Assembly (NCBI GenBank): GCA_025964405.1
Contig: JAOPYW010000348.1
Span: forward strand, 1-5,609
Origin: Thermoleophilia bacterium
GTDB lineage: Bacteria; Actinomycetota; Thermoleophilia; Gaiellales; SKUG01
Length of the DNA: 5,609 bases
Direction of reading: 5' to 3'
Made by a program: the position numbers and the translations under genes. Positions within the stretch are counted from its first letter, which is position 1, and each line of letters begins with the position of its first letter. This document shows positions 1-4,431 of this stretch, one piece after another. A model generated the notes under the pieces. That model saw nothing but the letters and a program-made list of their open reading frames with translations, was not told where the DNA came from and searched no databases.

Positions 1-482
1 TAGTGGTCGAGCAGCGTCATCACGCCTGCGGGAGTGCAGGAAGCCGTGCCCTGCAGGCCGGTGGCGATCGCACCCACGTTCGTGGGGTGGAAGCCGTCGA
101 CGTCCTTGGCCGGGGGCACGAGCAGGATGACCGGCTCCGGGTCGAGGTGGTCGGGGAGCGGCATCTGCACGAGCACGCCATCGGTGTCGTCGCGGGCGAC
201 GAGCTCGGCGACGAGCGCCTCGACCTCGGCCTGCGTGGCCGTGGCGGACAGCGACTCATCGATCGACGCGATGCCGAGCGCCGCTGCAGCGCGGTGCTTG
301 CCGGCGACGTAGGTCGCGCTGGCGGGGTTGTCACCGACCAGGAGCGTGGCGAGGCCCGGCCGGCGACCGTGACGTGCCTCGAAGGCCGCTGCGCTCTCCC
401 GCGTCGCCTCGCGGACCAGTGCGGCGACCGCCGTACCGTCGATGATGCCCGCTCCTGCGTGGATTCCAGGGGTGTCAGTCAT
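1..482 (-). CDS. folD: FolD, methylenetetrahydrofolate dehydrogenase/cyclohydrolase (5' part)
   Basis: FolD is a cytoplasmic bifunctional enzyme that oxidises 5,10-methylene-THF to methenyl-THF and hydrolyses that to 10-formyl-THF for one-carbon metabolism. The 160 complete codons in view cover the N-terminal catalytic domain. Family hallmarks seen: LLVGDNPAS at about 47-55, YVAGKHRAA with Tyr58 and the catalytic Lys62, GVLVQMPLP with Gln106, KDVDGFHPTNVG at 127-137, and SCTPAGVMTLL near the edge. The usual full length is about 280-300 residues, so the NADP-binding Rossmann half lies beyond the window. The start at 482 is chosen because AAGGA lies 9 nt upstream on the minus strand (492-496) and the protein then begins near the family's normal N-terminus. 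It is divergent from the pilin genes and functionally unrelated; it looks like a chromosomal neighbour of the pilus locus. No frameshift is visible. Confidence 0.95.
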   Translation of the reverse strand, partial: MTDTPGIHAGAGIIDGTAVAALVREATRESAAAFEARHGRRPGLATLLVGDNPASATYVAGKHRAAAALGIASIDESLSATATQAEVEALVAELVARDDTDGVLVQMPLPDHLDPEPVILLVPPAKDVDGFHPTNVGAIATGLQGTASCTPAGVMTLLDH

Positions 483-542
483 CGGCGTAGGTCCTTGTGC
501 GGGTGGCGCGGCGTGGTTCGGCGAACGTGAAGCCAAATGAGC

Positions 543-572
543 ATTGTACGCGGCTTTGTTTGTGTTCGGTAA
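543..572 (-). promoter_or_regulatory. Probable folD promoter (housekeeping type)
   Basis: On the minus strand TACAAT (548 to 543) is a good -10 hexamer, with a weak TTACCG (572 to 567) 18 bp upstream as -35. Transcription would start near 536 and give a leader of roughly 54 nt before folD. The -35 overlaps the GTAAGAC box upstream of the first pilin promoter, so the two divergent promoters may compete or share a regulator. The -10 is convincing; the -35 is poor. Confidence 0.35.
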
Positions 573-575
573 GAC
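557..575 (+). promoter_or_regulatory. Conserved box upstream of flp1 promoter
   Basis: The pattern TGTTTG, two variable bases, TTC, one variable base, GTAAGAC lies just upstream of the flp1 -35 element. It recurs with the same internal spacing at 983-1001, in front of the second pilin promoter. Sequence next to it is much less conserved, so this may be an activator or repressor site, or part of an extended promoter. No known regulator is recognised. Confidence 0.45.
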
Positions 576-578
576 GCG

Positions 579-606
579 CTCAAGCGTGGGAGAGCCTGCC
601 CGATAG
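579..606 (+). promoter_or_regulatory. FliA/sigma-28-type promoter of flp1
   Basis: CTCAAG at 579-584 and CCCGATAG at 599-606 give TCAA-N15-CCCGATAG. The sigma-28 (FliA/WhiG family) consensus is TAAA-N15-GCCGATAA, so the spacing is exact with 3/4 and 6/8 bases matching. Actinobacterial FliA-type promoters are known to prefer a CTCA-like -35, which fits better still. The same elements recur before flp2 with the same spacing. Transcription should begin near 613, leaving a leader of about 58 nt. No good sigma-70 promoter is apparent in this segment on the plus strand. Confidence 0.65.
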
Positions 607-670
607 CTGTTGTGGGCAATCCGGGGAGGGTGGTCCGCTTTCCTATCTCATCCACATCAGGAGTACTGAC

Positions 671-844
671 ATGCAGATCATCGAATACGTCATGGCCCGC
701 TTCCACCACGGCGAAGAGGGACAGACGATGGCTGAGTACGCCGTCGTGCTGGCCGTGATCACCGTCGTGATCATCGCCGCCCTCACCGCACTGTCGGGTG
801 GCATCAAGGGCGCGTTCGACAAGGTGACGGCCGTCCTCAAGTAG
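671..844 (+). CDS. flp: Flp pilin 1 (prepilin of the Tad pilus)
   Basis: This 57-residue prepilin is the likely major structural subunit of a Tad (type IVc) pilus. Its 17-residue charged leader ends in HHGEEG, followed by QTMAEY, the Flp processing motif: Gly at -1 and Glu-Tyr at +5/+6 for the prepilin peptidase (TadV/CpaA type). The mature form would be 40 residues, with a hydrophobic helix at about 24-42 and a short amphipathic tail ending in Lys. The ATG at 671 is preferred because AGGAG (659-663) lies 7 nt upstream and the leader then has Flp-like length. An in-frame upstream extension has no such support. The gene has its own sigma-28-like promoter and a 3' hairpin, so it probably forms a short abundant transcript. 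The protein is nearly identical to Flp2: the differences are Glu5 versus Asp (in the leader) and the last residue, Lys versus Gln. Confidence 0.95.
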   Translation: MQIIEYVMARFHHGEEGQTMAEYAVVLAVITVVIIAALTALSGGIKGAFDKVTAVLK

Positions 845-866
845 GGCGCCAGACACCACGCAGTTC

Positions 867-904
867 CCGAGGGGGGAGGCAGCTTCGGCTGCCTCCCCCC
901 TCGG
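867..904 (+). terminator. Hairpin with UUCG tetraloop after flp1
   Basis: A perfect 17-bp GC-rich stem (867-883 with 888-904) is closed by C-UUCG-G, an exceptionally stable tetraloop. It starts 22 nt after the flp1 stop codon. No T-run follows, so it may act as an actinobacterial-style U-less terminator, a barrier to 3' exonucleases that stabilises the pilin mRNA, or both. A matching hairpin follows flp2. Confidence 0.75.
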
Positions 905-982
905 TCGTGCCGGGGCAGCGGCCGACGAGCGCATCGCCCGTGACCGCCCTGCCACGGCGCGCGTTAGGGGCCTGTAGCGCGC

Positions 983-1001
983 TGTTTGCTTTCCGTAAGA
1001 C
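983..1001 (+). promoter_or_regulatory. Conserved box upstream of flp2 promoter
   Basis: This is the second copy of the TGTTTG/TTC/GTAAGAC pattern, in the same position relative to the -35 as at 557-575. Here no divergent gene lies nearby, so conservation is more likely tied to pilin expression than to folD. The bound factor is unknown. Confidence 0.45.
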
Positions 1002-1004
1002 CGG

Positions 1005-1032
1005 CTCAAGCGCGGGCGGGGCGTCCCGATAG
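1005..1032 (+). promoter_or_regulatory. FliA/sigma-28-type promoter of flp2
   Basis: CTCAAG (1005-1010) and CCCGATAG (1025-1032) give TCAA-N15-CCCGATAG, the same elements and spacing as the flp1 promoter. The -10 ends 64 nt before the start codon in both genes. The bases just downstream are also partly shared (GTnGGCnATC at 612-621 and 1038-1047), which may mark the start-site region. It follows the flp1 hairpin by about 100 bp, so flp2 should be transcribed independently. Confidence 0.65.
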
Positions 1033-1096
1033 GAGACGTAGGCGATCGTGGGGATCGACCCGAAGCAATCGACTTCAACGTACCGGGGGTACAGAC

Positions 1097-1270
1097 ATGC
1101 AGATCATTGACTACGTGATGGCCCGCTTCCACCACGGTGAGGAGGGGCAGACGATGGCTGAATACGCCGTCGTGCTCGCCGTCATCACGGTGGTGATCAT
1201 CGCTGCGCTGACCGCACTCTCTGGCGGCATCAAGGGCGCCTTCGACAAGGTGACGGCCGTGCTCCAGTAG
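1097..1270 (+). CDS. flp: Flp pilin 2 (prepilin of the Tad pilus)
   Basis: This second 57-residue Flp prepilin has the same 17-residue leader ending in Gly, cleavage before QTMAEY, and a 40-residue mature chain dominated by one hydrophobic helix. It differs from Flp1 by Asp5 in the discarded leader and Gln57 at the C-terminus, so the mature pilins would differ by one terminal residue (Lys/Gln), which removes a positive charge. The ATG at 1097 aligns exactly with that of flp1. The purine-rich GGGGG (1085-1089) lies 7 nt upstream and is a weaker ribosome site than that of flp1. It has its own promoter and hairpin. Two near-identical pilins could be for dosage or for mixed filaments; the sequence does not decide. 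Confidence 0.94.
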   Translation: MQIIDYVMARFHHGEEGQTMAEYAVVLAVITVVIIAALTALSGGIKGAFDKVTAVLQ

Positions 1271-1298
1271 GTCGCACCGCGCGACACCACGCACTTCC

Positions 1299-1333
1299 CG
1301 AGGGGGAGACGGCTGCCAGCCGTCTCCCCCTCG
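1299..1333 (+). terminator. GC-rich hairpin after flp2
   Basis: A perfect 15-bp stem (1299-1313 with 1319-1333), extendable by a T-A pair to leave a 3-nt loop, begins 28 nt after the flp2 stop. The outer CGAGGGGGAG/CTCCCCCTCG arm resembles that of the flp1 hairpin, but the inner stem and loop differ and still pair. No T-run follows. It probably terminates or protects the flp2 mRNA and partly insulates it from tadE downstream. Confidence 0.75.
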
Positions 1334-1427
1334 CTGCATCTCCGGCGACATGCGCATGCACGGTTCCCGCGCAAAGCGTTCGCAGAAAATTGACATGCGA
1401 ATTCGGCGCAATGGTGTCCATTACGGT

Positions 1428-1820
1428 GTGAAGCGACGAACACGACATCCGCGCGAAGCAGGCCAGGCTGCCGCCGAATTCGCCATCTGCCTGCCGGTGC
1501 TCGCGATGCTGCTCATGGCGATCGTCGGCTACGGCCAGATGATCTGGGCCGACATGGAGCTCACGACCGCCACCCGCGACGGCGCACGCCGAGCCGCCGT
1601 CTCCCGCACGGATCCGTCGCCGAGCGACAGCGTGAAGCAGGTCGTGCTCAGCTCACTCGACACGACCAGGGCGAGCGACGTCAGCGTCACGGTCGGCGGT
1701 GTGTGGCAGCAGGACGCCAAGATCACCGTGACGGCCACCCGCCCGTGGACCCTCAACATCATGGGCGTGCACATGTGGTCCGGCACGCTTCGCAGCGTCT
1801 CGACGGTGCGCATAGGATGA
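1428..1820 (+). CDS. TadE-like pseudopilin 1
   Basis: This 130-residue TadE family protein is a minor pilin-like, single-pass membrane protein needed for Tad pilus assembly. After a basic 12-residue leader (VKRRTRHPRE start) comes G-QAAAEF, a prepilin-type site with Gly12 at -1 and Glu17 at +5. A transmembrane helix follows at about 18-40, then an extracytoplasmic domain rich in short beta strands. It is paralogous to the next gene: both share ATRDGARR-AVS after the helix and NIMGV--W-G-LR near the C-terminus. The GTG at 1428 is chosen because it gives the short leader normal for TadE. In-frame ATGs at 1395 and 1350 would add 11 or 26 basic residues, and none of the three has a clear ribosome site, so the start is uncertain. 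Its stop overlaps the next start (ATGA). No convincing promoter was found: TTGACA at 1390-1395 lacks a good -10. Confidence 0.85.
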   Translation: MKRRTRHPREAGQAAAEFAICLPVLAMLLMAIVGYGQMIWADMELTTATRDGARRAAVSRTDPSPSDSVKQVVLSSLDTTRASDVSVTVGGVWQQDAKITVTATRPWTLNIMGVHMWSGTLRSVSTVRIG

Positions 1821-2230
1821 CGCGCTCGACTGACACCCGCAGCACCGACCACGATGGCGAGCGTGGCCAGGCCATGGTCGAGTTCGCGCTCATCGTGCCC
1901 GTGCTCTTCCTGCTCGTCTTCGGCATCATCCAGACCGGCCTGCTGTTCGGCAAGCAGCTCGACCTCAAGTCGGCGACGCGTGACGGCGCGCGCCGCGGCG
2001 CCGTCTCGATGACGAACGCCGATCCCGCCACCGTCGCCCGCCAGGGCGTGCTGCGGTCGCTGGCCCTCACGCACGACACCGACGTCGCCGTCACCGTGTC
2101 GCCCGCCGCCCCGTGGCAGCACGGCGACCAGATCAGCGTGAAGTCGAGCACCCCGTACGAGTACAACATCATGGGAGTGACGCTCTGGAAGGGCAGCCTC
2201 CGCGCAGAAGCAAAGATCAGGGTGGAGTGA
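1817..2230 (+). CDS. TadE/TadF-like pseudopilin 2
   Basis: This 137-residue TadE family protein has a prepilin-type site G17-QAMVEF (Glu22 at +5), a hydrophobic helix at about 23-45, and an extracytoplasmic domain of about 90 residues. It is a clear paralogue of the preceding gene. In Tad loci the second copy often occupies the place of TadF, but its sequence here is TadE-like throughout. The start at 1817 overlaps the upstream stop by 4 nt, which implies translational coupling; only a weak ATAGG precedes it. It ends one base before the tadG-like start. Unlike its neighbour it has no cysteine. Confidence 0.88.
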   Translation: MTRSTDTRSTDHDGERGQAMVEFALIVPVLFLLVFGIIQTGLLFGKQLDLKSATRDGARRGAVSMTNADPATVARQGVLRSLALTHDTDVAVTVSPAAPWQHGDQISVKSSTPYEYNIMGVTLWKGSLRAEAKIRVE

Positions 2231-2231
2231 C

Positions 2232-3686
2232 ATGTTCTTCTCACTGCGAGATCGAACGCCATGGGGTGAGCGCAGCAGCCGCGAGCTCGGCCAGTCGCTG
2301 CCGCTCATCTGCTTCATGTTCGTCGTGCTCTGCGGCTTCGTGGGCGTCACGATCGACGTCGGCTACGGCATGCTCCAGAAGCGCCGCCTGCAGGCCTCGG
2401 TCGACCTGGGCCTCATCTCCGGTGCCCGCGAGCTGCCGAACGCCGGCACCGCCGCCAGCGTCGCCAACGGCTACGTGCGCGAGAACTTCCGCGCCCAGAC
2501 CGACCAGGTGGTCAATGTCACGACCTCGACCAGCTGCATGACGTCGGGATGCGCCAAGAACGACCGGCTCGCCCTGACCGCCACGACGACCACGCCCACC
2601 TTCTTCGCGAAGCTCTTCGGCGTGCCGACCTGGACCGTGCGCGCCACGGGGGCCGCCTGCGGGCCGTGCGACTCGAGCCCGGTCTCCTACGACGTCATCG
2701 TCATCCTCGACCGCTCCAACTCGATGTGCACCGACTCGGGCAACAATTACAACGGCTGCACCGACCTCATCAACGCGAAGGCCGGCATCAAGGAGCTGCT
2801 CGACTTCTTCGACCCGAAGACCGACCGCATGGGCCTCGCGGTGCTCGGCTCGGCCGACACGCATGCCTGCGCGAGCACGCTCGTGGCCAACAACTGCCCG
2901 CTCTACACGACCACCAACAAGTGGGCGTACTCCCACACCGACACGCGCGCCAACGGCTACACGTGGTCGCCCCTCACGGCACCCTCGTCGGGATGTCGCG
3001 ACAGCGCCTACCCCTCGATCCCCAGCGGCAAGGGCTCGTTCTACCAGTCGAACGGCGACTTCATGGACGGCACAGCGGGCAACCACGACGACTGGGTGAT
3101 CGTGCCGCTCGCGCAGGGCACCAACTTCAAGACGGCATCGGGCGTGCCGATCGCGTCGAGCCCCTTCGTCTCGGCCCTCGACTGCGTGCAGGGCAAGGGC
3201 TGGACCCCGATGGCGCCTGCCGTTGCCGAAGCTGCCGAGGAGATGCGCCTGCACGGTCGCGACATCGACGAGAACGGCAACCCCGTCTACCAGGCGATCG
3301 TCTACTTCGGCGACGGCGGCGGCACGTCGACCCCCGTGCGGCGCGACGCCAACGGCGTCGCCAGCACCACGGCCAGCTGGTACACCTGGACCGCCGGCAA
3401 CCGCGACCTGCCCTGCCACGACGCCGTCGCCCAGTCGAAGCGGGCCTATGACAGCTACGGCATCAACGTCTACACGATCGGCTACGCGCTCGACGAGGGC
3501 TCGGCGCAGACCTGCAAGAACAACGCGGGCGGCGTCGAGGGCGGCATCAATGCCGAGACGACCCTCGAGCAGATGGCGCAGGGCGACGGCAAGTTCTACA
3601 AGAAGGCCGGTGCTGGCGACGTCTCGGCGATCTTCCAGGAGATCGGCCACGCGATCACCGCCGGCGGCACGAGGCTCGTCGACTGA
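2232..3686 (+). CDS. tadG: TadG-like protein with von Willebrand A domain
   Basis: This 484-residue single-pass envelope protein resembles the TadG class of Tad pilus assembly factors. The N-terminus (about 18-66) is the TadE/G-like anchor: RELGQSLPLI, a membrane helix at about 22-44, then DVGYGMLQKRRLQASVDLG. The C-terminal two-thirds is a VWA domain starting near 152: MIDAS motif D160-R-S162-N-S164, probable third and fourth metal ligands Thr325 (GWTPM) and Asp361 (YFGDGGG), and the late strand VYTIGYAL at 413-420. The stretch at about 205-320, between the first and third MIDAS motifs, is a long insertion rich in Asn, Thr, Ser, Tyr and Trp, and may form a binding surface. Twelve cysteines lie outside the membrane, including CGPC at 143-146. 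GGAG 4 nt before the ATG supports the start. In other systems VWA pilins act as tip adhesins; that role here is inference. It overlaps the next start by one base. Confidence 0.88.
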   Translation: MFFSLRDRTPWGERSSRELGQSLPLICFMFVVLCGFVGVTIDVGYGMLQKRRLQASVDLGLISGARELPNAGTAASVANGYVRENFRAQTDQVVNVTTSTSCMTSGCAKNDRLALTATTTTPTFFAKLFGVPTWTVRATGAACGPCDSSPVSYDVIVILDRSNSMCTDSGNNYNGCTDLINAKAGIKELLDFFDPKTDRMGLAVLGSADTHACASTLVANNCPLYTTTNKWAYSHTDTRANGYTWSPLTAPSSGCRDSAYPSIPSGKGSFYQSNGDFMDGTAGNHDDWVIVPLAQGTNFKTASGVPIASSPFVSALDCVQGKGWTPMAPAVAEAAEEMRLHGRDIDENGNPVYQAIVYFGDGGGTSTPVRRDANGVASTTASWYTWTAGNRDLPCHDAVAQSKRAYDSYGINVYTIGYALDEGSAQTCKNNAGGVEGGINAETTLEQMAQGDGKFYKKAGAGDVSAIFQEIGHAITAGGTRLVD

Positions 3687-4231
3687 TGGCCCTCCACCTC
3701 GGCATCACGGTCGTCTCGGTCGCGTGGCTGGCGCTCGCGTTCACCGTGCTCCAGCTCGTGACCTTCGCGAAGTGGCGCGGCCTCGTGGCCCTGCTCGTCG
3801 CGCTCGGGGTCGGGGGAGCGGTGGTCGCGACCCGCGCCGACGGCATCGGGCTGGCCTGGCTGCGTGCTGCGACCTGGCGAGGTGACGCGGTCGCGTTGGG
3901 TGCGACCGTACCGCTGCTGGCCCTCGCGGTCGGCATCGGCTTCGCGCGCGAATCGCGGGCTGCGTGGGCTACGGTGACGGTACTCGTGGCCGCACTCGCG
4001 ACCATCGTGGCCGGGTTCGACGCGTTCTGGATCGATCGCGGCGCATGGCACTGGGACACCGTGGCCATCTCCATGAGTGGGTGCGTGGTGGCCTGGGCCG
4101 CCGGGGCATCGCTCATCGCTCGGAATGCGAGCCCGAACCGGCGCATCGTGTTCGGCTGCACCTCCTTCCTCGGGTGCTTCGTGACGGTCTCCGGCGGGGT
4201 GCTCCTCGCTGCTTCCAACGCCCTCGCCTGA
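3686..4231 (+). CDS. Unrecognised polytopic membrane protein in the Tad operon
   Basis: This 181-residue, very hydrophobic protein matches no family I recognise. About six membrane helices can be seen: 5-27, 32-49, 68-87, 93-113, 124-144 and 155-177, joined by short loops (for example WRGD at 64-67, RESR at 89-91 and FDAFWIDRGAWHWD at 111-124). The aromatic and acidic loop at 111-124 is the most distinctive part. There is no prepilin site, no peptidase-type aspartate pair in a GxGD context, and no TadB/TadC signature. The ATG overlaps the tadG stop (TGATG), and GAGG lies 11 nt upstream, so it is co-translated with tadG. This suggests a job linked to TadG or pilus assembly in the membrane, but no function can be assigned. 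Confidence 0.8.
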   Translation: MALHLGITVVSVAWLALAFTVLQLVTFAKWRGLVALLVALGVGGAVVATRADGIGLAWLRAATWRGDAVALGATVPLLALAVGIGFARESRAAWATVTVLVAALATIVAGFDAFWIDRGAWHWDTVAISMSGCVVAWAAGASLIARNASPNRRIVFGCTSFLGCFVTVSGGVLLAASNALA

Positions 4232-4261
4232 TGCTCACAAAATCCTGACGAAAGTTGTCGG

Positions 4262-4298
4262 CACCACGGTGTCATTCAGGTCGGGGGGACCACGGTCC
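4262..4298 (+). repeat. Paired short palindromes with ACCACGGT core
   Basis: CACCACGGTG (4262-4271) and GGACCACGGTCC (4287-4298) are two small palindromes with the common core ACCACGGT, placed 26 bp apart. They lie upstream of the cpaB promoter candidate. Such spacing is typical of tandem operator sites, but the motifs are short and chance is possible in GC-rich DNA. The rest of 4232-4327 shows nothing recognisable. Confidence 0.25.
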
Positions 4299-4327
4299 AT
4301 AGCGCATCAGTCGGACGCAGCAGCCGG

Positions 4328-4354
4328 TTCAAGGCCACTGGATTCGACGCCGAT
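4328..4354 (+). promoter_or_regulatory. Possible FliA/sigma-28-type promoter of cpaB
   Basis: TTCAAG (4328-4333) and GCCGAT (4349-4354) give TCAA-N16-GCCGATGC. This resembles the two pilin promoters, with one extra spacer base and a better GCCGAT core but a poorer end of the -10. Transcription would begin around 4361, about 70 nt before the preferred cpaB start. The TGTTTG/GTAAGAC box of the pilin promoters is absent. Confidence 0.4.
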
Positions 4355-4431
4355 GCGCAGGCCATGTCGTGGCTACTGACACGTCGGCCCGCCCACCCAG
4401 ACCTCGCACTCGTATCGCCCGGGAAGGCCGC

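Larger units (their letters stand above)
557..904 (+). repeat. Duplicated pilin unit, copy 1
   Basis: This unit holds upstream box, promoter, leader, flp1 and 3' hairpin. From the upstream box to the stop codon it aligns without gaps to copy 2 (983-1333) at a constant offset of 426 bp. After the stop, copy 2 has 5 extra bases before the shared GACACCACGCA and TTCCCGAGG segments that lead into the hairpin. The leader between about 627 and 658 has diverged heavily, while the promoter, coding sequence and 3' flank are conserved. The duplication is therefore not recent. Confidence 0.8.
983..1333 (+). repeat. Duplicated pilin unit, copy 2
   Basis: This is the second copy of the promoter-flp-hairpin unit. 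The two coding sequences differ at 20 of 174 positions. Eighteen of these are synonymous third-position changes; the other two alter codon 5 and the last codon. The 905-982 segment between the copies has no counterpart and no gene. It holds only an imperfect, long-looped stem (909-918 with 949-958). Confidence 0.8.

Noticed and set aside
607..670. A c-di-GMP or other known riboswitch in the pilin leader
   Set aside because: The leader is only about 58 nt, does not show the paired core of known classes, and is poorly conserved between the two copies.
909..958. Imperfect stem 909-918 with 949-958 between the two pilin units
   Set aside because: It has one mismatch and a loop of about 30 nt, and no counterpart before flp1; it is unlikely to be a specific element.
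1347..1400. Direct repeat GACATGCG (1347-1354 and 1393-1400) with nearby palindromes CATGCGCATG and CGAATTCG
   Set aside because: The repeats are short and GC-biased, have no consistent flanks, and their spacing suggests no function.
1410..1422. Small inverted repeat AATGG-TGT-CCATT before tadE1
   Set aside because: The arms are only 5 bp and there is no second copy in the window, so it could easily be chance.
1390..1427. TTGACA followed by CATTAC as a promoter for the tadE genes
   Set aside because: The spacing is about 23 bp and no acceptable -10 lies 16-19 bp downstream of TTGACA. The operon may use read-through from flp2 or an unrecognised promoter.
2241..3650. Long open frame on the minus strand opposite tadG (469 codons)
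   Set aside because: It is a GC-skew shadow of the third-position-rich tadG frame: low-complexity Arg/Ala/Val/Asp composition, no ribosome site and no recognisable domain.
3686..4231. Prepilin peptidase (TadV/CpaA) as the identity of the membrane gene
   Set aside because: The protein has multiple helices but lacks the paired catalytic aspartates and GxGD context of these peptidases.
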